64,000 bases of DNA from Isoetes taiwanensis (GCA_021234155.1 JAJEKV010000033.1:999848-1063847); one strand, 5' to 3'; positions 49,600 through 60,300 are shown, counted from the stretch's first letter. The notes: generated by a model not told the origin, from the letters alone. Made by a program: numbers and translations.

Positions 49600-50340
49600 A
49601 ACAACCGCTTCTTCCCTTAGATAGTTAGGGCAACCCTACATGTTTTAACATAGATCTTACCGCTCATAAGTGTCCTGTTTTTTCTCTCCGATGACATTCT
49701 CGCTACTGAGGACTATCCGCACGTGAATTGACGCCTAACTTTTCACGACAAGATCGCATGAATGCCCCGCATATATATTCCTCCCCCTCAACTGAAGCAA
49801 GCCGCTTCAACTTCATAGACGCCTTCGTCTCAAATTTCTCGCTAGATACAATTGGAATGCTCGAATGCTTGATCCTTCGATTTCAAAAATAACATTTTGT
49901 TCTCCAGAAAAATCATCAATAAATATGATGAAATATGTCTTGCCACCTCATACTGAACACGACGGTCCCATACAAATCAGTATGTACCAAATTCAAAAGT
50001 CCCAAAGTTTTGGTAAACCGGGCTTAAAATTGTGTCTAGTTTGCTTCCTGCCATACAACCACGATAAATTTTGTGGCATGGAAAGTAGGTATGCCAGGTG
50101 GTCTTCTACCAAATTATGTTTGCTCATGATCTTTAGTTTGCATTTTCATTTACGTCCAAGTCCGAGATGCCACAAATCTAATAAATTAACACTTCCAACA
50201 CAAGGCACAACATCCAAGCAATATAATTTCTTCTGCATGCATCCTTCTACCGCTACCCACCATTTCACAAATCGATAAGAATCAAATTTACTTTATATCC
50301 CGAAGCCTACTAAGTCTCAAGAATCAAACCAAGCCAAATA
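49600..50340 (-). pseudogene. Copia C gag-pre-integrase and integrase remnant
   Basis: Minus-strand traces: a CMAGSKLD-type segment, LNLVHTDLYGTVV and YFIIFIDDFSG-type text in shifted frames (50.05-49.9 kb), matching the boundary between the GAG-pre-integrase domain and the integrase core of Copia. Heavily frameshifted; limits are approximate. Confidence 0.65.
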
Positions 50341-50585
50341 AATATACCAGAGCATATGTTACATTCTCCAAACATATTTTATTCCACCCTTCATGATAAA
50401 AACTCCAACTTTTCCACATCCTTTTTACCATGCAAAATGCCCATTTCCCATCTTTTACACATGGTGTGTGTGAGACTTCTTATAGTTTTCATCAATTCTC
50501 CGGCAATCATCGTTTTCTCAAATTTCGAAGCCAATGGTAAGTGGAACTGCTAAAGAGAATTTGTTTATAATCATGACCCTTTTTT

Positions 50586-50596
50586 GCTCGATACCA
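50586..50596 (-). other. Copia C primer-binding site
   Basis: TGGTATCGAGC on the minus strand, one base different in length from the usual tRNA-iMet complement TGGTATCAGAGC, immediately next to the LTR end. Confidence 0.75.
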
Positions 50597-50597
50597 A

Positions 50598-51105
50598 TGA
50601 TAAAACAGAGCCCGATTTAAAACCCAAGAATGCCGCCATTCTCGGCCACCTTCTCGCCTTATAGAGCTCCTCCTAGAAATTGTTGACCAAAGAGATCCGT
50701 GTGATTCACCGCAGCCCACTTATTTCCAAATTAGGAAAGCTGAGTTTATCAAAGCTTGGACCTACAGATAACCGACCTGTTCAAAGTCCTCCCAAAGCCC
50801 GGGTAATCACCTCGACATGGAGTCGGTTAATCACGACCCAATCAATCCAACAGCAAAGGACCAATTGCTGATTCTCTCCTACAGTTTCCATCTCCTCGGT
50901 TGACCAATCAAGGCATCGCTTACCCAAGAATCAAGGTAACTATCCTCAAGATCCTAAGAACATCCTACGCCTCATCCCTCCCAGCAGTGCACCTATTTCT
51001 TATTCAATCCCAAAACCACCGAATTCTCCTAATGCCACGCCACCATCAAAACAATAGTCATTTTGTCTTAATATGTTAAATGCCGGATGATAAATATTTT
51101 CAACA
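50598..51105 (-). repeat. Copia C 5' LTR
   Basis: Partner of 45633-46155. Starts TGATAAAACAGAG on the plus strand. Confidence 0.88.
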
Positions 51106-51223
51106 TCTCCTATGCCTACGATCAAATGCTCACGATATGATGACCAAAGTTCTTGCAAACCAAACTTAGATCAATCGCAGTTATCGGGACTTTTGTGTTC
51201 GATTCTCACAATCGAGGGGGTAT

Positions 51224-51492
51224 TGAGAAACAGCTTCCATCGAATCTCGGGAGTTAAGGAGAGTTATGACCACCTCCACTCGGGCCACATCATACAACTG
51301 CAAGGGATCTCAAGACTATAAGTACAGAGGCGTAAGACCTTAAAACATCAAGTTGAGCTGCTCCCGCTCTTATGCATAGATCTTCATTTCGCCTCAGAAA
51401 GTTGTTGATTTCACCTCAAGCTTGGCATTCGTGATCTCTTGTACTTCCTTTTGTTATTTCCATATATTTTTTTCTCGGGATTTAATAATTCA
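51224..51492 (+). repeat. Copia A 3' LTR
   Basis: 269 bp; aligns with 41348-41619 with many substitutions and small indels. Starts TGAGAAACAG right after the purine tract. Confidence 0.82.
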
Positions 51493-51631
51493 AATGGCCT
51501 TTTTTCTCAGATCTTCCACTACCCGAGCACATCTTGTTCTATCAAATGAAATTTCATTTTACCGCCAAGTGTGAAAATTGCTATTGAATTTCTCCGTAAT
51601 ATATCTATATGTGTTCGTTGCTCCTTCAATT
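51493..51631 (-). pseudogene. Copia D gag, middle fragment between two insertions
   Basis: Minus-strand text YITEKFNSNFHTWR, then in a shifted frame KMKFHLIEQDVLG: the conserved NFHTWR/MKFHL gag N-terminus. It is left as an island of about 140 bp between Copia B and Copia A, and is continuous in content with 40735-41347. Confidence 0.8.
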
Positions 51632-51823
51632 TGTGAAGAATGAATCGCACCATTCATCCTACCGCCATTATAGATTAGAATATTAAGCAGATTAGGGTTA
51701 CGCTTGGGCTGGCCATGTCCGGCAACGTAAGAGTCGCGGCATCCGAGCATATATATTTGTATTTCGCTTTTGTTCATATAATAGAAGGCCTGCAATCTTG
51801 TTCTATATGTCCGCTTGTTTTCA
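51632..51823 (+). repeat. Copia B 5' LTR
   Basis: 192 bp, TGTGAAGAATG...GTTTTCA. Shares CATTATAGATTAGAAT, GGGCTGGCCATGTCC, CAACGTAAGAGTC and CTTGTTCTATATGTC with the 3' LTR. Confidence 0.88.
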
Positions 51824-51836
51824 TGGTATCGAGAGC
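51824..51836 (+). other. Copia B primer-binding site
   Basis: TGGTATCGAGAGC, the tRNA-iMet complement with one additional G, directly after the LTR. Confidence 0.85.
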
Positions 51837-52299
51837 TGTTTGATCCTCGGGAAGCGGCGACTCCATTCATCCATTCGATGGCAAAGAGGATGAATCGATG
51901 CATGCAAAATAGAAGAAAGAATAAGGCGGCAATTTCAAGAGTAAATCGAGGTTGATAACGCTTCATTCGAACCCAACAAATTTTATTTCGTAGAAGGAGA
52001 ATTTAATCAAAGCGCATTCCACTGTGAAGAAATTTTTCCCATTGTTTCTGAATAATTTCGCCAGCCTCGCTGTTTGCTTGCTTGTGAGAGAAGTTAATAT
52101 CCCCTTGAGAGAAGTAATCAATGGCTCTTGGTGGCGTAATTAATTGGATAAATCCCTTGACAAATTCTGTGACAAGTTCACTGCAATAAATTTTCACACC
52201 TGGTCCATTAAATTACAACCGCTTCTAATGAGAGAGGGTCATGGGGAGTAGTAGAAGGGACTAGGCAAAGCCAAAAGACGTAAGCTAAATTAGTTGAAT

Positions 52300-52950
52300 G
52301 GAAAATGAAAGATCGTATATATAAAATTGACTTGCTTTGGGAGAAGAATACCACGCCCATTTGTTAAATATTAAAGGAGATACAAGAAGCAATTGGGAAG
52401 CTCTCCAAAAAGCCTTTGGAGGAGAAGGCAAAAACATGCAATTTCACTCAAACAACAATTTTTTGGCTTAAAAAATGGAACCGCATGAAAGTGTGCCGTA
52501 ATTTAGAATGCGCCAAGATTAGTGTGCAATTAGCCCGCTAACTCGCTAGCCTCAGCAGAAGATTTACAAAGTCGCTTCTCATAAACGGCGTGGCAAAAAT
52601 TTAGAAATATTGCTACCTCCTAAATTTACCATCACAATCCTTTTGAGAAAATGGTAGCAGCATTAATAGAAGAAGAGAGGAAAATGTAATTAGAAAGGGG
52701 CTCCTCTAAAGATGCCGCATTCTTTTGCCTTTAAAGAAGAAGGGCCAATGGCCTAAAAATAAAGGAAAGGAAGTCGTTAAAACATGTGAAGTTTAACCAG
52801 GGGAAGAAAGATGGTGGTACATCAAGAGAAGCTTAATTTAAACTTGATAGTGGAAGGCAAAGATATTTGCTTTAGATGGGAGGGCTGGTCACATTGCTAG
52901 AGATTGCAATACTAAGCCAATCAAGATGACAAGGAGAAACGAAGTTCGAA
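52300..52950 (+). pseudogene. Copia B gag
   Basis: Gag text GDTRSNWEALQKAFGGEGK near 52.4 kb and a CCHC zinc knuckle at 52868-52907 (C-F..EG..GHIARDC pattern, damaged by indels) followed by NTKPIK. Codes for the capsid/nucleocapsid part in intact relatives. Confidence 0.75.
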
Positions 52951-53009
52951 GCATTTTCAAAAAGAGAAGGCAGATTTTTATGGTAAGACATTTACCTTTT
53001 GAGGGAGAA

Positions 53010-54270
53010 AGAGATATAATTTGCTGGATTCTCGGGGCCACTATGCATATGACACCACCAAAGAGATCTTTTCATACTCTTGAGTTCCTTTTTCCCACAA
53101 AATCGCATGTCTATGTTGGAGATAGTACCGCTTTATGAAATATGCTGAAAGGTTCCATTGAAATTCAACCGGCAACCGAGGAAGATCATACAAGAAGTAT
53201 TTTATGTTCCCGCATCACTCAAACCTTATTTTCTCAGAGGGGAAAATAGCGTACGCAGTTATCAAATTACCTTTCCTCGATAAATGCTTCATTATTGATA
53301 AGGAGAATGGATCACAAGTCGCCACCGAACGAGGATTGATGGGTTGTATAAACCGATGCCGATATCAATTCTACCTCTGAACGAGCCCTAATTATGAGAG
53401 CCAAAGATCCAAAATGCAATTATGGCATAATCGACAGGGGTCATCCCTCATGGGCAAGTTCTCGGCATAGACATGGACAAGACGGCTGATGGCATTGATT
53501 TTCTCAAGAATAGCAAGCCGGACTGGAACCTTGTGGTTCAGTAAGCACCAAGACACCCATTTCCAAATGATGAGTACTGCCGAAAGATTGCTCAAATCGG
53601 TATTATCTCACCTTTGTGGACCCATGCAAAACCATCATTGGGGCATAAATATTATATTCTTACCTTATTGATGATTTTTCCCATATGTTTTATCCTCGTC
53701 AAGTGCCCATAAATCCCGTACCCTCTCATGCTTCAAAGAGTATAAGGCCATGCTGAAAATCAATTGGGTCATCGTGACAGATTTTGAGAAGTGATAATGG
53801 TGGTGAGTTCCGATCCAATGCCTTTGTGGACTTTTGTGTCGGTTGAATTTTACAACAGCTTCATCAAGGCCTTCTATACACCACAACAAAAATGGTGTTA
53901 AGTGGGAAGTACACCAAACCAACATTTATGGAGTGCACAAAGCATGCTTATTATGGCTGGCATGCCTAAGATGTTTTGGGAGAAGCGTTGTGATCAAGCT
54001 CCATTTACGCTAATAGATTACCCACTTCGCCATTGCTGCAAGTAGCCATATATGAAGTTTGGCATGGGCGAAGCCAACATCGGCCATATACGCACCTTTG
54101 GTTGTATTTGTTATGCACAAGTCCCCTCAAGAAATAAGAAGGAAGCCGGATGCAAGGGAGCACAAGATGCATTCTTGTGGGATATTCTCGCTGAAGTAAA
54201 AGCTTATCGGCCAGATAGTATAGAATGGTGCACAACTAATTATCACCGGAGATGTTATCTTCAATGAGGG
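53010..54270 (+). pseudogene. Copia B protease and integrase
   Basis: The protease site reads WILGATMHMT (53025-53054), missing the catalytic Asp-Ser of WILDSGAT. GAG-pre-integrase and integrase traces: HQDTHFQMMSTAER (53.55 kb), LCGPMQNHHWGIN (53.6), DNGGEF with NAFVDFC (53.8), TFGCICYAQVPSRNK (54.09-54.14). The missing Asp-Ser is either decay or base loss. Confidence 0.82.
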
Positions 54271-54729
54271 TGCCTTTATGGGGAGTAACCAGAATGGCTA
54301 ATGCATGTGATCAACCCATGTCTCATGGGTCGATTTTGACACCATTGATGATCGGTTTGGTCCCGACGGTCCACCCATAAGGGGTTCCTGATGTTGCGTC
54401 CCAAAGATTTTTACCCATATTACGCTTCTATTACTAGTTCCAACCCCAATGAAGTTCATGACTAAGATGAAGACCCAAACCTCCCTCGCCCCTCCAGCCA
54501 TTTCCAACACCTTTGGCCGAAATTCCAAGGACACATGAGGCGCATAAACCATAATACCGCTAAGCGGAGTTGTCTAACCAACCCAATCTCAAAGGTTACT
54601 AGGCGCATGGGGTATCTTCATGACATACAATCGAGGTATGACAAAGATCCGACGCATCAGTTATCTTTCTAAGAAGGCCATAGAAGCTCAAGAGAGTCCT
54701 ATTTCATCACATAAACGAGTTTCGCGGCT

Positions 54730-55450
54730 TTCTTATTGCCGATGGAGCTTCGCTTGATGAACCCTCGAACTGCTCAAGAGGCCCTGTCCGGACTCGATGC
54801 AAAGGAAGATGGCAGCAAGCAATGGATGGAATATGAGTCTTTAATGAAGAATTCCACTTTGGTACCGGCCCCTTTGCAAGACAAGTTGTTAAGACGGGCG
54901 GCTTTTAAGTCGGGCTGATGCAAATGGTGAAGTCGAAAGATATAAAGCAAGGTTTGTGCCGGGGTTTTTTCAAATCATCGAGTGGATTTTGCCGTAAACC
55001 TTCTCACCAAAAGAGTGAAGATATCCTCCATTCCCTTACTAGCCTTGGCCGCTCAATTTGATTTGGAAGTCCACCGATGGACGGAAGACCGCTTTTCAAT
55101 CCGCATCTTAGAGGAAGAAGTTTATGTATCCCAACCCGAGGTTATGTGAAAGAAGGACAAGAGCATCCGTGTGCGTACTTTTTGAAGGCTTTATATGGAT
55201 CGCGCCAATCACCACTCGCATGGTTTGAACGCATAGACCCGCTTCTCTCTCCTGGGGTTTTATTAATAATGAAGCCATGGAATGTCTATTATCTTGCCAT
55301 GGGGAGAAGTTTGTCTATGCTTCCCTCGCATTGACGACAGTATCTTGGTGTCCAATGATTTCCATTTTCTGGACAAGTAAAGCAAAAATTTCGCTGGAGT
55401 TCAAATGGCGGATATGGGGAGATATACTACTGCTTAGGATTCAAATTCTA
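54730..55450 (+). pseudogene. Copia B reverse transcriptase
   Basis: PRTAQEALSGLDAKE and MEYESLMKNSTLV (54.76-54.86 kb), DANGEVERYKA in a shifted frame (54.92), EEEVYVSQPRGYVKEGQEH-type text (55.11-55.16), LKALYGSRQSPLAWFERIDP (55.18-55.25), then the catalytic site decayed to YASL..IDDS (55.32 kb). Typical Copia RT order; several frameshifts. Confidence 0.85.
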
Positions 55451-55779
55451 AGGACAGAGCTGCTGGATCAAGATGCCGCATTATACGCGACGCTCGAGAT
55501 GTGCTTTCTGCTTTTAGTATGGAAGACCGTAATGCAAGATCAATCCCTATGGGAGACAGCGCCTAAAACTTTCAAAGGATATGTCCCCACAAACCGATGA
55601 AGAAAGAATGTTAATGCAACAAGTGCCGTGATCGCCATGCGCTTGGGAGCCTGGTATATTTGGATAAGGGGCACAAGACTGCAGATTTCTTCTTTGGTCG
55701 TTGAGCAGTTGAGCCAATTTCTAAAAATCCGGGCAACCAACATTAAAGCAAAGAAGAGAATTATGAGATACCGAAAAGG

Positions 55780-56333
55780 CACTTATGAATTATGCATTAG
55801 TGTATGAGCCAAGTTCCAGCCTTGATATGTTCTATTTGATGGGATACAATCATGCGCACCGGGGTGGAGAATGTGAGCAGCGCAAAGTCAACCTCCTATG
55901 CATTCTTTCTGGAAACCGCTTAATTTCTGAAGAGAGTAAGAGGCAGCCAATCAACGCCTTTATCTAGCACTAATGGGCGAGTATATAGCAGCCATACATC
56001 GCCGCCCAAGAAGCAATGTGGCGGTGAATTCTACTAAAAGGATCGAGTATGAGCACAAACCAACACTCTTTAGCTATGTGACAACAGAGTGCTATTGCAT
56101 TGGCAAATCTCGCTAAGTTTCATGCAAGAACCTCAACATATAGAAACAAGGTTTCATTTCATAATGAGAACAAGTTCAAAATGAAGTAATTACCTTTGGA
56201 ACACCGTTTACATCAAAGAAAAATGAAAGCTGATATCTGGACAAAGGCGCGGGTTCGAGAGAAGTTTCAATATGACAGAGATATGTTAAAGATCATGAAG
56301 AATGAAGACCTGCAGCCTCGAGGCTTGTGGGGA
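55780..56333 (+). pseudogene. Copia B RNase H
   Basis: MNYALVYEPSSSLDM (55.785), then AAQEAMWR- and YEHKPTLFS-type text (56.0-56.07), FISF..EQVQNEVITF (56.15), and REKFQYDRDMLKIMKNEDL (56.25-56.31), the C-terminal Copia motifs ahead of the purine tract. Confidence 0.78.
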
Positions 56334-56517
56334 GGTGAAGACGAATCGCAGCCATTCATCCTGGCCATTATAGATTAGAATGTTAGGTTAGGCTTTGCTG
56401 GGCTGGCCATGTCCAAGCAACGTAAGAGTCATGCATCTGATACATATATCTTTGTATTCGTTTTTATTCATATAATAGAAGTGCTGCTATCTTGTTCTAT
56501 ATGTCTGTTTGTTTTCA
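56334..56517 (+). repeat. Copia B 3' LTR
   Basis: 184 bp, partner of 51632-51823; ends GTTTTCA and is followed by the CAATT duplication. Confidence 0.88.
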
Positions 56518-56699
56518 CAATTTGACTTGATCGTAATGTAATCCGAAGCCTTGCAAGCACACTTTTCCTGTGAAATCTTCTTCTCTAATTGCGATGCACT
56601 CTGCATTGAATGTTTCGATGGTTGACCCTAACAATTGTCCTTTGAACCCTCAACGCTTCAAGAAGATGACGTTGGCTTATCCCTAGAACCTAGTGCTGG
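56518..56699 (-). pseudogene. Copia D leader and gag start
   Basis: Lies between the Copia D primer site and the Copia B insertion. After removal of Copia B with one CAATT, the minus strand runs into the gag N-terminal text at 51493-51631. No clean start codon frame survives. Confidence 0.6.
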
Positions 56700-56710
56700 G
56701 CTCTGATACC
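56700..56710 (-). other. Copia D primer-binding site
   Basis: GGTATCAGAGC on the minus strand, an exact match to the core of the tRNA-iMet complement used by Copia elements. Confidence 0.85.
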
Positions 56711-56711
56711 T

Positions 56712-56850
56712 TGAAAACTATAAAGGTTTTGTATTAGATTAGATAAGAAAAGCCCTTGCCATACTATTACAAAACAAGAGAATTGGTTCCATTCATTCTA
56801 TGGGAGCTTTTCCCTTTCTTGTTACAAAAGCAGGCGTGCCTTTTGGGCTG
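56712..56850 (-). repeat. Copia D 5' LTR, left part (outer end not located)
   Basis: Starts TGAAAACT on the plus strand, i.e. the LTR ends ...TTTTCA on the minus strand just before the primer site. I cannot place the outer end, because no second copy of this LTR is in the window. Confidence 0.55.
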
Positions 56851-57585
56851 ACGTGGATATGGATGCTGATGTGGTAGGCATATCGTCAGCATTGGGCGAG
56901 CTAGAGGACAAAGATTACCCTTGCTTACATGACTTAAACCCCAAAATCATACGAGTTAGGGTAGTGACAGGAGGTATTAGACCCATACAATCGTTGAAGA
57001 ATTTGTATGCTTCATTCAACCATATGGAAGTTTTGACCAAATGTATTTTGAATCTATTTGATGCAGTTACACTTGTTATGTATTTCTTGCAAGCTACTAC
57101 ACCATATATTTTTGCAAAAAAAGGTTGGTATTAAGATAACAAGTGAGATAATAATGCATATTTCATTTTTGTATTGATATGGTGGCTTAACTGTACTGCT
57201 TATGTAAGTATGGTGGGTCGGGATACACACAACGAAAATAGAAACAGAAACATAGGGAAAGGAAAACATGGTCTTCTTATACAATGGAGAATGCAGACTG
57301 GGTGAAGTTGTGCTCGGGGATGGATTGGGATACGCCGGAAGAGCAGAACTGGATGAGGTAATTGGAGTTACGACAAGTGAAGACATGGTTACGGTCATCT
57401 TTGGACCAGCTATAAGTCTGGAGGCATTGGGCACGGATAAACTGGGCGTAGCTAGTCTGGCCATAATCTCGGTTAGGGTTGACATAGTGTGCAAACTATT
57501 GACGCCGTGGCAAGTTTCCAAACATTGGCGCTGGTAAAATACAGTGGGTTCGCACCCCTGGTCGGGTGATCCGGTGATCGGATAA
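56851..57585. other. No recognisable gene; probably Copia D LTR continuation and flank
   Basis: Open frames occur on both strands (for example plus 57268-57537 and minus 57054-57620) but overlap each other and show no domain. Confidence 0.4.
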
Positions 57586-58128
57586 TCAAGCCGCCCACAT
57601 TGCCGTAGGTTGTGGTTCAATCGAGTCGCCGCCGGGCGCAGCAGAGTAAACCCGCCAGGTTGTTAGCCGCTTATGCATGCTAGCCAGGGTCTTCACCCTC
57701 CGCTTCCACCGCCGCCCCCGAGCATCGAAGGCCCCGATCCTATGGTTTCCCACATTTTGCCCTGGTAGCTGGTGCCCGTAAACCCCCATGCATGCCCATC
57801 CGCCATTCCATGCATGCATCGATGCCCAGATGCCCGAGATCCATGCATCCGCCATCTTCAACCGCGCGAACTGAACCGCTGTTTTTGTCCGTAAACACCA
57901 CCGATGTTTTTGAAGGTACTTTTTGACCGGCAAAGATCGCACTGCGGCACGCTCGCTTGAGGTTGCCAGCGCATTAAATTCCGTGGCTATGATTGTACCT
58001 CCAAATTCAAATCGGATTGCATTCCCACAAAGCGAGCAACCGTAGTGTGGGTATGGTTTTTTCCGGCATGCCAATGTGGTAGGTGTTTCAGACAATACCG
58101 GTATTTCGCCATAGGTGTTTCTGGTCAT
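57586..58128 (-). CDS. Hypothetical 180-codon ORF, G+C-rich, uncertain
   Basis: The longest uninterrupted frame outside the elements in this part. It includes a CxxC in PHYGCSLCGNAIRFEFG and a basic stretch ARGRRWKRRVKTL. It lies in a G+C-rich island and begins in the first units of the GGTGTTTC minisatellite, so it may be only a compositional frame. No family recognised. Confidence 0.2.
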   Translation of the reverse strand: MTRNTYGEIPVLSETPTTLACRKKPYPHYGCSLCGNAIRFEFGGTIIATEFNALATSSERAAVRSLPVKKYLQKHRWCLRTKTAVQFARLKMADAWISGIWASMHAWNGGWACMGVYGHQLPGQNVGNHRIGAFDARGRRWKRRVKTLASMHKRLTTWRVYSAAPGGDSIEPQPTAMWAA

Positions 58129-58790
58129 GGGCTATGTTTCGCCACATGATACAAAATGTTATAAAGCCATCCCATTGACATAGTGTAGATAAATATTGTG
58201 AATGCCAAATTTGCAACATTGATAGATAATATTGATAGAATGTGAATGTTGTAGATAATATCTAAAACATTGAGTTGCAATTCACAAGATCCCATTGCAA
58301 ACTAAATTATTAATCATAAATCTCAATTGAATTGATAACTTAATAATGCTAAGAAATATTGGAACACAATTGAATTGCAACTCCTCGCCACAAGGACATG
58401 GTGTTTCCGCCGAGGCATGGTGTTTCGCCTGTGAATGGTGTTTCCCCGCCGAGAGGACCGGTGTTTCTCGCCGCCAGAGGCATGGTGTTTCCGGCCACCA
58501 GCATGGGAAGGCCCGGGATGCTGTTTGCGGCCAGCCATTGGTGTTTCTGGCCGCATGGTGTTTCCGCCGTGCATGGTGTTTCGCCAATTTTTGGTGTTTG
58601 TGTCAATCCACAACATCTCAATTGCAACTTATTAATAAAAAAAATCCTTACCGAAATGACAACCTGAAAATGGCGAATATTTTCAAACCTAAAAATGGAA
58701 ATGATGATTTCATAATGTGTCAACTAAGGGGTAAGGTGTTTCTAAAAACGCTATGGTGTTTTCGGCCTGGTGTTTCTAACCATAACCATG
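58077..58790. repeat. GGTGTTTC minisatellite, cluster 1
   Basis: About 15 copies of GGTGTTTC followed by CGCC/CGGCC/TGGCC-type sequence, at spacings of roughly 15-25 bp, densest at 58398-58610. Breaks at 58140-58370 and 58620-58730. Unit lengths are not multiples of three, so frames through it are repetitive by chance. Confidence 0.85.
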
Positions 58791-58797
58791 GGTAATT

Positions 58798-59082
58798 TTG
58801 TTCGAAGGGGAGTACTACAATGCACTTGAAGTGGTCGAAACTAAATATTCTTTAAACATCGCTGTCAATGGCACGACATCAATCATCACAAGATTTTTTA
58901 AATTACAGGGCAAATCTAATGGTTCAAATAGAATGTTCCCCGCCGAAGTAGTTTCTTGGTCGAAACTAAAAGCACATGTCCAAAAATACTTCCCAAAAGG
59001 GGTACGCACTAACCAAAAGCACATCCAAAAAAAAGTTCGCTTGGCGCAGTCCCAAAAACAGGCGGTGGCAGGTTCGCTTTAG
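58798..59082 (+). CDS. Hypothetical ORF fragment (about 94 codons)
   Basis: Open from before 58798 to a stop at 59080-59082. The text FEGEYYNALEVVETKYSLNI and VSWSKLKAHVQKYFPKGVRT has protein-like composition, unlike the adjacent minisatellite. No family recognised. Could be a captured exon. Confidence 0.28.
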   Translation: MFEGEYYNALEVVETKYSLNIAVNGTTSIITRFFKLQGKSNGSNRMFPAEVVSWSKLKAHVQKYFPKGVRTNQKHIQKKVRLAQSQKQAVAGSL

Positions 59083-60300
59083 CGCAGTCATGGCTGCCGC
59101 TCGCCGACGCCAATACGCCGAGATGGGGCTGCCCTAACGCATATCTGAGGGGAAGAAAACGCTGAAGCCTGAAGCGAGAGCTCGGACTGGTATTATAGCC
59201 GGAAGCTAGCTCGAGGAAGCAGTGGGCCGAGGAGCTGGCTCACCGAGGGAGCAGTGGTCACCGAAAGCATCTCCGCAGCAACTTTGTCGCAAATGAGAGC
59301 CGTGGCCTCAGAAAAACAGCCTGGCAGCAGCCGTGATGCTATTCAAAGTCTTTGAGAGAGCTAGATCGTGAAGAAGCATGTGCGACGATAAGGAAGTTGC
59401 TGCTTACCGCGGATCGGCGAAGCTGCTTAAGTCTCCAGTATTATTGCCAAGCAATAAGAAAAAATAGCTATTTCTTGTGTTTGGAGGATTCCAAGATCAT
59501 TCTGAAAAGGAGCAATGGACGCAGTATTATTAGGTGCCCAATAAGAAAAAATAGGAAGGGCTTAGATTTTTTCCAAGACGCTTTGTGTTTGGTCCTTGAT
59601 CCGTTATAAGTAAAGCAAAGGCCCGTGCAAAGAGATGCAAAAGATCTAGCCAGGGTGCCGGCAGCTATGCTCCAATATTGACGATGGGAGGAGAAAGAGA
59701 ACCTTTGGCGCCTTAAGGCCGAGAGGTATGTAGCTCCTGAGGAGGATGGAATGGGAGGCAATGAAAGAAAAAAAATAGCCTCAAAGATGAGAGGTACATA
59801 GCACAATAATTATGGTCCGGATTCGTGGACCTGGTGAATGGGCTGACCGCGGAGGCTTATGGGAATTTGGAGACATGCAAGCCGGGGTCACAGACACCCG
59901 CTTTATTGTGGTGTGTTTTAGGGCAGTTCTAGTGTCCCCAAATCTCCATCCACACCCGCCACATTGCTAACAAAATCCATATAGTTGCCGGTTTTTCAAT
60001 TTTAAAGTCCAAAACCAAAAGCCGAGGATTGGGGTAAACTTTTGGGTACCCTTTGAGGCCGCCGCAGTTCTCTCCCGCGGCACCGAGATGTCTACTTACC
60101 TCGATGTGGTTTATGATGGGGAGACGTAAAGAGAACAATGGTAACTATGACCGCGAGATTTTATTTGATTTTGAATTCTTCTCATGCATCTTGATGACCT
60201 CTACTCACTCAATGGGTTAACAAAAAGAAGAAAAGGAGCCCCCAATCCAATTTTCATACTATGCTTAGAAAAATTGTAGATCTTGTGGAAGCCCACTTTT
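59083..60300. other. No recognisable gene
   Basis: Mixed-composition sequence with short frames only; no domain or repeat structure that I can support. Confidence 0.45.

Larger units (their letters stand above)
45633..51105 (-). mobile_element. Copia C, nested in Copia A
   Basis: Two direct repeats of about 0.5 kb (45633-46155 and 50598-51105) are its LTRs. On the minus strand the right one is followed at once by a tRNA-iMet-like primer site TGGTATCGAGC (50586-50596), and the left one is preceded by a purine tract ending GGGGG. TCTCC flanks both ends (45627-45631, with one extra C before the LTR; 51106-51110). Minus-strand order is integrase (about 50.3-49.7 kb), RT with YVDD (48.35 kb), RNase H (46.5-46.2 kb). 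Subtracting the Mutator-like insert gives about 4.3 kb. Confidence 0.88.
41348..51492 (+). mobile_element. Copia A, LTR retrotransposon interrupted by Copia C
   Basis: LTRs at 41348-41619 and 51224-51492 share GAGAAACAG at the start, GGAGTTAAGGAGAGTTAT, a TATAAGTACAGAGGC promoter-like segment and AAGCTTGGCATTC. A purine tract CGAGGGGGTAT (51213-51223) precedes the 3' LTR. Gag, integrase, RT and RNase H follow in Copia order on the plus strand. Subtracting Copia C leaves about 4.7 kb, a normal Copia length. Coding frames are broken many times. The flanks AATTCATAT (left) and AATTCAAAT (right) hint at the target site, but the exact duplication is unclear. Confidence 0.88.
51632..56517 (+). mobile_element. 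Copia B, complete but frame-broken LTR retrotransposon (4.9 kb)
   Basis: LTRs at 51632-51823 and 56334-56517, a tRNA-iMet-like primer site directly after the first, a purine tract (TTGTGGGGAG) before the second, and CAATT flanking both sides (51627-51631, 56518-56522). Gag zinc knuckle, protease, integrase, RT and RNase H follow in Copia order. Every domain has lost its frame at least once. Inserted in the gag gene of Copia D. Confidence 0.92.

Noticed and set aside
57054-57620. 188-codon minus-strand frame
   Set aside because: Overlaps an equally good plus-strand frame, shows no domain and includes Copia D flanking sequence. Treated as chance.
58323-58795. Repetitive proteins encoded on either strand of the minisatellite (ETPC-like or HGVS-like repeats)
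   Set aside because: The unit length is about 22 bp and varies, so every frame is repetitive by construction. There is no start or splice support.
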